From NCBI RefSeq assembly GCF_001975985.1, contig NZ_MTQF01000007.1, forward strand, positions 1-64,000: a stretch of 64,000 nt of DNA, read 5' to 3'. The DNA is from [Flexibacter] sp. ATCC 35103. GTDB taxonomy: Bacteria; Bacteroidota; Bacteroidia; Flavobacteriales; Flavobacteriaceae. The translations under genes and the position numbers were made by a program. Below, in pieces: positions 26,687-33,629 of this stretch (position 1 is the first letter of the stretch; the number at the start of each line of letters is the position of its first letter). The notes below the pieces were generated by a model, which had not been told where the DNA came from, ran no database searches, and was given only the letters and a program-made list of their open reading frames with translations.

Positions 26687-27493
26687 ATGAAACTATTAAA
26701 ACAGATATTCGATTTTTACCTGAATAGCAGTATTCATGTGGCTTTATCCTGTTACGCATTAGTTCGGGTTACGTTTCATGTGTTTCATATTCAATATGAT
26801 GAGCCAATGGCGTTGTTTGTTTTTTTTGGAACAATTGTGGGGTATAATTTTGTTAAATATGATGCGTTGGTTCGCGTGAAGAAAAAGCCAATAGGAAATC
26901 AATTAAAAATTATCGCTGCATTAAGCCTAATTTCACTCGTTTTAGTTGGCTATTATTTCTTCCATCTCAAGCGAATTACTCAAGTTGTTTCCGTCATCAT
27001 TTTTGCCATCACCGCACTTTATACACTTCCGTTTTTCCCCAATAGAAAAAATGCCCGAAACTGGGCTGGCGTAAAAATCTATATTGTGGCACTTTGCTGG
27101 GTTGGCGCAACATTAGTTTTGCCCTATATAAATGCTGAAATTCCGTTTATACCTGATTTTTTTATAAAATGCATTCAGCGATTTGTATTGGTTTTTGTAT
27201 TGATTTTGGTTTTCGAGATTATTGATCTGGCGAATGACGATCCGCACTTAAAAACCGTTCCGCAAACAATAGGCGTGAAGCGAACTAAAATTTTAGGGTT
27301 CTCGCTTTTAGTTCCGTTTTGGATTGTTGGCATTTTGACATTTACCTTTCATGATCTCATAATAAATCTTATTATGGTCGTGACTTTAATGCTGTTTATA
27401 TTTTTCGCAAACCCAAACCGATCTAAATACTACACTTCTTTCTGGGTCGAAAGCGTCCCAATTTTCTGGTGGCTAATGATAGTATTTTTATAA
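26687..27493 (+). CDS. UbiA-like membrane prenyltransferase-family protein
   Basis: 268 residues with about eight hydrophobic segments. Two Asp-rich motifs at UbiA positions are visible in reduced form: NFVKYD (residues ~54-59) and DLANDD (~191-196, followed by KTVPQTIG as in UbiA enzymes). The first motif lacks the full NDxxDxxxD pattern, so activity and substrate are uncertain. A small membrane protein gene follows after 19 bp. Confidence 0.65.
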   Translation: MKLLKQIFDFYLNSSIHVALSCYALVRVTFHVFHIQYDEPMALFVFFGTIVGYNFVKYDALVRVKKKPIGNQLKIIAALSLISLVLVGYYFFHLKRITQVVSVIIFAITALYTLPFFPNRKNARNWAGVKIYIVALCWVGATLVLPYINAEIPFIPDFFIKCIQRFVLVFVLILVFEIIDLANDDPHLKTVPQTIGVKRTKILGFSLLVPFWIVGILTFTFHDLIINLIMVVTLMLFIFFANPNRSKYYTSFWVESVPIFWWLMIVFL

Positions 27494-27512
27494 ATTGTAT
27501 TCATGATATTTT

Positions 27513-27917
27513 ATGGAAGAAAACATATACTTTTTAAGATTTAAATTTACTTTTTTGCAATTTCTAGCCTTGTTTTTTGGATGGAATTTCTTCATCTGTT
27601 TTATCTGGCCTCTTATGATTGAGTCTTACTTTGGCGTTACCATATTCGTTTGTGCTTTTTCTTTGCTTTTTGCGATGGCGTTAAATAATAAATTGATTTT
27701 ATGGCTGTTTTTGTTGTTTCACATCAATAAAAAGATTGTAATTATCTATCAAAAGACAATGCTTTATCTAAGTGCATATTTTGGGACTTGCGTTTTTAGC
27801 TGGTTTATGCCTCCAATGAGTATTTATGTTTTTCTTGAGCATTTATTTATCAATACCCTTACCGTTTTTTTGTATTTTACTTTTGTAATGAAGGCTACTA
27901 ATAGAGAAGACATTTAA
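27513..27917 (+). CDS. hypothetical four-helix membrane protein
   Basis: 134 residues, very rich in Phe and Leu, with four predicted membrane segments (about 12-32, 36-56, 78-98, 102-124). No family recognised. It lies close behind the UbiA-like gene and ahead of a terminator, so it probably shares its transcript. Confidence 0.6.
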   Translation: MEENIYFLRFKFTFLQFLALFFGWNFFICFIWPLMIESYFGVTIFVCAFSLLFAMALNNKLILWLFLLFHINKKIVIIYQKTMLYLSAYFGTCVFSWFMPPMSIYVFLEHLFINTLTVFLYFTFVMKATNREDI

Positions 27918-27944
27918 TATATAATTCTCTTTCAATGCATAATG

Positions 27945-27979
27945 AAAAACCCGATGTTGTTTTGAACATCGGGTTTTTT
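27945..27979 (+). terminator. rho-independent terminator
   Basis: AACCCGATGTT pairs with AACATCGGGTT, with flanking A- and T-runs. Confidence 0.88.
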
Positions 27980-28004
27980 ATGAAGATATTTAAAATGTTA
28001 TTTT

Positions 28005-28092
28005 GGGCGTGTTTCGCCGCGGCGAATCGGGCTTTCGGCTATATCTTTTATTCCGCTCCGCTTCATAAAAGGATACCCTCAATCCCTCACGC
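28005..28092 (+). repeat. GGGCGT...ACGC dispersed intergenic element, copy 3
   Basis: It starts GGGCGTG and ends CAATCCCTCACGC; internally it has CGGGCTTTCGGCTATATCTT and CTCCGCT, like the other copies at 399-513 and 11248-11360. It is followed at 28151-28182 by a small palindrome (TTGCTTTCAGC...GCTGAAGGCAA). Confidence 0.65.
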
Positions 28093-28245
28093 AAACCGTA
28101 AAATGAGAGATTTTATTTTTAAAAGAAAGTGAAAAATCAGATTAATAATAGAATTGCTTTCAGCTTTAGCTGAAGGCAATTGAAATTAATATTTTAAAAA
28201 TCTGCCCAATCTGCTAAATCTGCGAGAGACAAAATCAACAATAAT

Positions 28246-28644
28246 TTATTTTATTTTTTGTTCCGCCAAAGCTTTATTCAAATCAGCTTTCGCTTCATCT
28301 AGTTTCTTTTTTTTCTTATTGATTTTTTCTTTGCTTTCCTGATCATTAATTGCTTTGTTCAGATCATCAGTTCTTTCCTTAACTTTTTGTTGTTTTTCTT
28401 TTACCTTTTTGTCAAGATCAGTAGTTACGGTTTTAGTCGTACAGTTTTTCTTGGTTTTCGAAATAGCCTCTTCAACTCCCTTTATTTGGTTTTGATTACC
28501 GGCTTTTTTAGCAGCGACCAATTTAGTGTTCAACTCACATAATTTTCTTTCGCATCCTTTTAAAGTTGCACAATTACTCTGTGCAAATCCTATAAAAGAA
28601 ATGGCGAAGAATGCTATCGATAAAATTTTAGTTTTTAAAGTCAT
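28246..28644 (-). CDS. secreted DUF1090-family protein (YqjC-like)
   Basis: 132 residues. A signal peptide ends at FAQS (about residue 22). The mature N-terminus CATLKGCERKLCEL...AGNQNQIKGVEEAI...KKNC has the Cys spacing of E. coli YqjC (DUF1090). The C-terminal half is a Lys/Glu-rich coiled coil. Periplasmic; function unknown in the family. Confidence 0.72.
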   Translation of the reverse strand: MTLKTKILSIAFFAISFIGFAQSNCATLKGCERKLCELNTKLVAAKKAGNQNQIKGVEEAISKTKKNCTTKTVTTDLDKKVKEKQQKVKERTDDLNKAINDQESKEKINKKKKKLDEAKADLNKALAEQKIK

Positions 28645-28702
28645 AAGTTTATTTTTAATGTTTTATAAGGATTGGAATACTTGTAAATGTAAGAAAATTA
28701 TT

Positions 28703-29158
28703 TTAAAACTTGTTTTCAGCTACTTCTTTCAGTGTTTTATTTCTTTCTAAAAGAAAGTGTATTAAATGCTTCTTTAAAAATAAAGAATCAAATACTTTCC
28801 CTAATATCCCAAACGGAGTTTCATATTGCATTTTATCTTTCATGATCGTGACGCCATTTTCTTCTTCAAAAAAATGTTCATGCTTAAAGAACTTGAATTT
28901 TCCTTCTTCCATTTCATCCACAAAATAATCGTAAAAGTTCATTGCTGTTATTCGGCTTTTGTGTGTGAGATAAAAACCAAAATGTTTGCCACGCCAGGTT
29001 ACCGTTTCGTTTAAATTAATTAAACCAGAAGTTATTCCGGCAATTGCAATTTCATTTGATTTACTCGCAGATTGCTGATGAATATCAATATTTCGTGATG
29101 CATCAAAAACAATATGTTTGGACGCTTTTATTTTCGTGGTGAGATTGATTGTTGTCAT
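28703..29158 (-). CDS. SRPBCC-family ligand-binding protein
   Basis: 151 residues. The START/Bet v 1-like pattern is visible: a first strand INLTTKIKASKHIVFDASRNID, then WRGKHFGFYLTHKSRITAM, DEMEEGKFKFFKHEHFF, and a long C-terminal helix (HFLLERNKTLKEVAENK). The cavity ligand is unknown. It lies near the operon 29773-33282 on the same strand but is separated from it by a tandem repeat block. Confidence 0.82.
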   Translation of the reverse strand: MTTINLTTKIKASKHIVFDASRNIDIHQQSASKSNEIAIAGITSGLINLNETVTWRGKHFGFYLTHKSRITAMNFYDYFVDEMEEGKFKFFKHEHFFEEENGVTIMKDKMQYETPFGILGKVFDSLFLKKHLIHFLLERNKTLKEVAENKF

Positions 29159-29164
29159 AATTAG

Positions 29165-29750
29165 TTAGAATATTTCAAGCCCCAGAGGGAAGACATATTT
29201 ATATAAACATAGTAGAAATTAGATTTTTGAGCCCCATCGTCGTGATATTTATTGATTATTATTGAAAATATATCGCTCCGCTGGAGCTTTGTGTAGGAAC
29301 GTATTATGTTTTTTCTATAAATATTTTGCTCCGCTGGAGCATTACATAAAAATTTTGTACGTCTAGTTTTAAGTCCCAAAGAGATGACATATTTATAGAA
29401 ATATAGTAGAAATTAGATTTTTAAAACCAGCGAGGGGATATATTTATTGAGTATTAAAGAAAATATGTCGCTCCGCTGGAGCTTAGGAAGGAATGTATTA
29501 TGTTCGTTCTATAAGTATTTTGCTCCGCTGGAGCAATACATAAATATTTTGTACGCCTAGCTTCAAGTCCCATAGGGACGACATATTTATAGAAATATGT
29601 AGGAACATATAATTGAGCCCCAGCGGGGTGATATATTTATCTAGTAGTATAATCAAAAATATATCGCTTTGCTGGAGCTTAGAGAAGTACGTATTGTATT
29701 TTTTTTTATAAATATTTTGCTCCTCCGGCGCTATAAAATTGAGGTTTTAC
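29165..29750. repeat. three tandem ~195-bp repeats with GCTCCGCTGGAGC palindromes
   Basis: The palindrome GCTCCGCTGGAGC or a variant starts at 29275, 29470 and 29666, giving a period of 195-196 bp. Each unit also has a second GCTCCGCTGGAGC-like site, ATACATAAATATTTTGTACG, AGTCCCA-AGGGATGAC and CATATTTATAGAAATATAG. A related, diverged element lies at 40748-40814. No gene is supported here; a 72-codon frame lies within the repeats. Confidence 0.8.
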
Positions 29751-29772
29751 TTATCTATCCTTGACTAAATTC

Positions 29773-30681
29773 TTAACGCAATAAATCTCGAAAAGCCTTA
29801 TCAATATTCCCAAACTTAAATTCAAATCCATTTTCTAAAAGTCTTTTCGGAATTACATTTCTGCTTTTTAAAACCAGTTCCGTTTCTGTTCGAATAAAGA
29901 AAGATCCAATTTCCAGAAAAAACTTATTCATCGGAATCCCGAAAGGAAAACCAACTGCTTTTCTAAGTCTTTGCATAAAATCAGCATTGCGAATTGGTTG
30001 CGGAGAAACAATATTTATGACGCCGGTAATTTCTTTCTCAATAATAAAATCAATTGCATTGACAAAATCATCTTCATGAATCCAGCTTGTAAACTGATTT
30101 CCTTTTCCTTGTTTTCCTCCAAAACCTATTTTTGCCAAAGTTTTAAGCGGAATAAAAGCGCCGCCATTTTTACCTAAAACTATAGAAGTTCGCAAAGCCG
30201 TTTTTAAAGTATTTGGAGTTTCGGTTTTAAAAAAAGCTTTTTCCCAAGACAAAGCAACATTTATAGAAAAGTCATTTCCAATTTCACCGTTAACCTCATC
30301 CATTTCTTTATCTAATGAAAAGCGATAGATTGTTGAGGTAGATGAATTCAGCCAATGTTTTGGTGGTTTTTTGCATTTTAAAACTGCCTCATTTAAAACC
30401 TTTGTACTTTTAATTCTAGACCACAAAATTTCTTTTTTGTTTTCTTTTGTATAGCGGCAATCAACAGATTTTCCTGCAAGATTTATTAAAACTGTTGCGT
30501 TTTCCAGTTCCTTTTCCCAACCCGAAAAACTTTTAGCATTCCAGTTTACATATTTTATTCCGTCAATTATTTGAGATTTTCCTCGGGTCAGAATTACAAT
30601 TTCTTCAAATTTATTTTTGAAATGATTGACTAAAGCCTGTCCTAAAAAACCGGTTCCGGCTGCGATTATAAGTTTTGTCAT
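29773..30681 (-). CDS. TIGR01777-family NAD(P)-binding epimerase-like protein
   Basis: 302 residues. The nucleotide-binding loop AAGTGFLGQAL lies at the N-terminus, followed by NLAGKSVDCRYTKENKKEIL, STSTIYRF, TALRTSIVLGKNGGA, SWIHEDDFVNAI, and a C-terminal DUF1731-like part (RNVIPKRLLENGFEFKF). These are the hallmarks of the YfcH/TIGR01777 family; substrate unknown. Last gene of the operon led by the GbsR-like regulator; a palindrome lies in the preceding 100-bp gap. Confidence 0.88.
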   Translation of the reverse strand: MTKLIIAAGTGFLGQALVNHFKNKFEEIVILTRGKSQIIDGIKYVNWNAKSFSGWEKELENATVLINLAGKSVDCRYTKENKKEILWSRIKSTKVLNEAVLKCKKPPKHWLNSSTSTIYRFSLDKEMDEVNGEIGNDFSINVALSWEKAFFKTETPNTLKTALRTSIVLGKNGGAFIPLKTLAKIGFGGKQGKGNQFTSWIHEDDFVNAIDFIIEKEITGVINIVSPQPIRNADFMQRLRKAVGFPFGIPMNKFFLEIGSFFIRTETELVLKSRNVIPKRLLENGFEFKFGNIDKAFRDLLR

Positions 30682-30699
30682 CAGAGTACTATTTTTATC

Positions 30700-30776
30700 G
30701 CCACGAATTCACGAATTTTATAAATTGGGAATTAATTTTATTCTATGCGAATATTAATAATTCGTGAATTCGTGGC
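30700..30776. repeat. intergenic palindrome GCCACGAATTCACGAATT
   Basis: Two 18-bp arms, 30700-30717 and 30759-30776, are perfect reverse complements. It lies inside an operon between two minus-strand genes and could form a strong mRNA hairpin. Confidence 0.75.
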
Positions 30777-30781
30777 TGTTT

Positions 30782-31606
30782 TTAATTTAAGATTAAGGCT
30801 AAAGCAAGAATTCGATATAAAATCCAGGTGTAAGATAAATAAAATGGAAGTTTTAGAATTTTAATTCTTCTAAAATGTTCTGTAAACATGATCAAAACCG
30901 TTATCGCAAACCAACCAAAAATGAGAATTGCCGGAACAATTATAAACTGACTTATAATTAAAATTGGTACTAAAATTAAAGAACCCATTAAAGAAACAGT
31001 CATTAAATTTCCTGCATAATTGATGATCGTTTTTTTATCAAGTTTTAATTTTAAAAGAAATAAGCTTTGAAAAACGATTTGACCAAAAGCTAAAGCAACT
31101 TCTCTAACGATACTTGTTTTGGGTAAAACAGGAATCAAATCAGAATATCCAAATAAAACAAAAGTCGTTATCGTTAAGGCAAATGCGATAAAAAGAAAAC
31201 GGTATTTGTAATTGAAATCCGGAACGCATTGTAGCTTGTTTTCTTCCTTTACATTTCCGAGAATAATTACCTTTCTATTATAAGAAACAAAAGAATACAT
31301 TTTTCTGAGGATAAAATGAATAGGTTTTGTTATTGCAATTTTTTCAATTACAGGAAAAGAAAATCCCACTACTTTTATCAAACTATCAATTCCGTACGTA
31401 ACGGTTTTGGTTTCGTTATCAACCAAAGCTATTTCGTTTGTTGCCCGTTTTAAGTCTATAAAATTTTGTTCTTCGGCAGATAATTGGCAATAAGATTTTC
31501 TTCCGTTTTCATCTAACATTCCACTTTTTACAAATCCGGTTGTGTATAAACTGCAAAGCGGGCAATCTTCATCATAAAGTAAGGTTTGATTTTCTAGCGT
31601 TTTCAT
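30782..31606 (-). CDS. DCC-type thiol-disulphide oxidoreductase (DUF393) with membrane domain
   Basis: 274 residues. The N-terminus has YDEDCPLCSLYT, the CxxC motif of the DCC/DUF393 thioredoxin-like family. From residue ~130 there are about four membrane segments, so it is a fusion of a cytoplasmic redox domain to a membrane domain. It lies 22 bp after the DUF2071 gene; both are regulated together. Function not established. Confidence 0.75.
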   Translation of the reverse strand: MKTLENQTLLYDEDCPLCSLYTTGFVKSGMLDENGRKSYCQLSAEEQNFIDLKRATNEIALVDNETKTVTYGIDSLIKVVGFSFPVIEKIAITKPIHFILRKMYSFVSYNRKVIILGNVKEENKLQCVPDFNYKYRFLFIAFALTITTFVLFGYSDLIPVLPKTSIVREVALAFGQIVFQSLFLLKLKLDKKTIINYAGNLMTVSLMGSLILVPILIISQFIIVPAILIFGWFAITVLIMFTEHFRRIKILKLPFYLSYTWILYRILALALILN

Positions 31607-31628
31607 GATTTTTGGGTTTTAAGGATCA

Positions 31629-32705
31629 TCAAATTGATTGGTAAGTTTCTTCTAAAACAGGAATTATTTGCAATTTTCTTTTATTTTGAACGGTAATCTG
31701 GGAACCTTTTGCCAGAAAAACTGAAGTTGGTTTTTTATTTTGAAGGAATTCAAAATCAGTTCCGTATGTTTCACTGAAATTAATATCAACGTTATGATTC
31801 AGGACTTCAAATTGTTCCCATCTCGGATGTTGAACTTCATATTCAAAAGTGGTTTCGTCATCAATTTTGGTATATCCAAAATAATGTTCTGTAATAAATT
31901 CGGCTTCAGAATCAATTTCAATTTCGCTAAGATTATTTCTGGTTTCTAACTCAATTGTATTCCATTTGTTATCACTTTTCCATTGGTAAATAAAAGTATT
32001 CGTATTTTCATTTTCAATGATTTCATGTCGCATTTTCTGCGTCTCATAATGTTCCTGATATAATGTGTTAGCAATAAAGGTAATGGCGCTTTTAGGAACA
32101 ATTTCTTTAATAAAAACGACACCACGTTTCCATTCGCCATTTTCGAAACGTTTAACATAGAATCTTAAATTGACTTCTTCAAAATTGATATGAAAAGGTA
32201 CTTTTACTCCCTGAACTTTTGTGTTTTTAAACATAAAACCAACTAAGCTTACATAACATTTGTTGTCCCAGATATCTATTTCAGTTCCCGCAGGAAGATA
32301 TTTTTCTAAAACTTCACTGTCAACTTCATAATTGAAAATGGCTAAGTTTTGCCATTCGGCTTGTAGAAATGATTCAGAATTAATATTTGCTGTAAAAAAA
32401 TAGAAGTAAGTTGCGATAGCCATTGGAAGTATAAAAAAACAAAATAAGCTACCTGCAACATATTTAAGTTTGAAATTGATTACAATTAAGAGGAAAACTG
32501 CTATTACTAAAATCCAGTAAATAATGAGTTTTGTTTTTTTGCTTTTACTTAATTCATCCCTTCTCACAAGTAGAGTAAATCCTATTATTAGTTGTACGAT
32601 TCCCATGATAATTTGAAACATCATACCGAAATAAACCAAAAGGTAAAGAGCAAGTGTTGTAAAATAGAAGACTTTATTGATTTTGTGTAGTGTATTGAAT
32701 GTCAT
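31629..32705 (-). CDS. DUF2071-family protein with N-terminal membrane domain
   Basis: 358 residues. Residues ~10-120 form about four membrane segments. From AEWQNLAIFNYEVDSEVLEKYLPAG onward the sequence is DUF2071 (YqjF-like; lipocalin-like beta barrel), including GTEIDIWDNKCYVSLVGFMF and VNLRFYVKR. Preceded at 32727-32752 by an inverted repeat identical in half-sites to one before the GbsR-like gene. Confidence 0.8.
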   Translation of the reverse strand: MTFNTLHKINKVFYFTTLALYLLVYFGMMFQIIMGIVQLIIGFTLLVRRDELSKSKKTKLIIYWILVIAVFLLIVINFKLKYVAGSLFCFFILPMAIATYFYFFTANINSESFLQAEWQNLAIFNYEVDSEVLEKYLPAGTEIDIWDNKCYVSLVGFMFKNTKVQGVKVPFHINFEEVNLRFYVKRFENGEWKRGVVFIKEIVPKSAITFIANTLYQEHYETQKMRHEIIENENTNTFIYQWKSDNKWNTIELETRNNLSEIEIDSEAEFITEHYFGYTKIDDETTFEYEVQHPRWEQFEVLNHNVDINFSETYGTDFEFLQNKKPTSVFLAKGSQITVQNKRKLQIIPVLEETYQSI

Positions 32706-32726
32706 GGCTTGATTTTTGTTTGTTTT

Positions 32727-32752
32727 AAACTTTCAGAAAAAAATGAAAGTTT
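32727..32752. promoter_or_regulatory. inverted-repeat operator candidate before the DUF2071 gene
   Basis: AAACTTTCA, 8 bp, TGAAAGTTT: perfect 9-bp arms. The same arms with the same spacing occur at 33308-33333 before the gbsR-like gene. The site lies 21 bp before the DUF2071 start codon. Confidence 0.75.
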
Positions 32753-32778
32753 TGATTAAATTTTTTTACTTTGATATT

Positions 32779-33282
32779 TTACTTCATGATTTTCAAAACC
32801 AGTTTTCCCAACCAGTTTTCATTGAATTCTGTCATTTTATCTAACATGTTATCTGCTTTTAAAACAAAATCATACAATTTAGTAGTTTGATCCACAAAAT
32901 GTTTTTCTTCGGCTGTATCTTTTGCTTCAATTGTCGAAACTTCTTTTAGTATTTTAAGGGCAGGTTTAATTTCTCTCTTACTTCTTTCTCTTGAAATTTT
33001 CACCGCTAATTCGTCAAGATCTTTTTCGGCAGTAAAAAACTCTCTTCTTTCTCCGGCTTTGTATTCTTTGTACACAATTCCCCAATCCATTAATGCTCTT
33101 AGGTTCATGCTGGCATTTCCGCGCGAGATTTGCAATTCGTCCATAATGTCTTCCATAGAAACAGGTTCGTTCGAGACCATTAATAAAGCATGAATCTGTG
33201 CCATGGTTTTATTAATTCCCCATTGAGAACCTAATGCTCCCCAGGTTTGTACGAACTTATTTTTTGCTTCTTTGAATTCCAT
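32779..33282 (-). CDS. GbsR/MarR-family transcriptional regulator
   Basis: 167 residues. Winged HTH: MAQIHALLMVSNEPVSMEDIMDELQISRGNASMNLRAL with the wing at VYKEYKAGERREFFTAEKD; a C-terminal dimerisation helix follows. The N-terminus WGALGSQWGINKTMAQIHALL is typical of GbsR-like repressors. It heads the run DUF2071, DUF393, TIGR01777, and the identical operators before it and before the DUF2071 gene suggest self-repression together with the operon. Confidence 0.87.
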   Translation of the reverse strand: MEFKEAKNKFVQTWGALGSQWGINKTMAQIHALLMVSNEPVSMEDIMDELQISRGNASMNLRALMDWGIVYKEYKAGERREFFTAEKDLDELAVKISRERSKREIKPALKILKEVSTIEAKDTAEEKHFVDQTTKLYDFVLKADNMLDKMTEFNENWLGKLVLKIMK

Positions 33283-33286
33283 AGAT

Positions 33287-33317
33287 CAAAAGTAAGTAAA
33301 AGTTTTTAAACTTTCAA
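33287..33317 (-). promoter_or_regulatory. promoter of the gbsR-like gene
   Basis: On the minus strand TTG (33317-33315), 20 bp, TACTTTTG (33294-33287). The TTG lies inside the inverted repeat 33308-33333, so a bound repressor would block the -33 region. The -7 box ends 4 bp before the start codon, predicting a leaderless or nearly leaderless mRNA. Confidence 0.65.
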
Positions 33318-33333
33318 AAATAAATGAAAGTTT
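33308..33333. promoter_or_regulatory. inverted-repeat operator candidate before the gbsR-like gene
   Basis: AAACTTTCA, 8 bp, TGAAAGTTT; here the arms extend to 10 bp (TAAACTTTCA/TGAAAGTTTA). The matching site is 32727-32752. Confidence 0.78.
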
Positions 33334-33544
33334 ATGGAGTCGTTTTTTATTATTTCATTAAAATCATCCAAAAACACGTGTTTCTACTTGCAAAATTATT
33401 CTGTGTCATTCATTATCTCATTCATACCTAAAAATTTCTGTCCTATAACATTTTATTCAAAATGACTTTGTATTTGATATAGTTTTGAAATAGAAATAAA
33501 CCAAATATATTATTTAAGGCATCTTTTATATTTTTTATAATGTG

Positions 33545-33576
33545 TTGTTATTTAGTTATTTGAATTTTTATTCTTG
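33545..33576 (+). promoter_or_regulatory. possible promoter of the lectin-like gene cluster
   Basis: TTG (33545-33547), 21 bp, TATTCTTG (33569-33576; 7 of 8 to TAnnTTTG), 53 bp before the ATG at 33630. The rest of 33334-33544 shows nothing I can support. Confidence 0.45.
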
Positions 33577-33629
33577 AAACAACAAAACCAAAAACAAACC
33601 TCAAAAAATAAACTAAAAAACTTAATCTC

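Noticed and set aside
27935..28132. 65-codon plus-strand frame
   Set aside because: It covers a terminator hairpin and the GGGCGT element copy 3.
29161..29379. 72-codon minus-strand frame
   Set aside because: It lies entirely in the tandem 195-bp repeat block.
29165..29750. Possible CRISPR array
   Set aside because: The units are ~195 bp with similar rather than unique spacers, and no cas gene is near.
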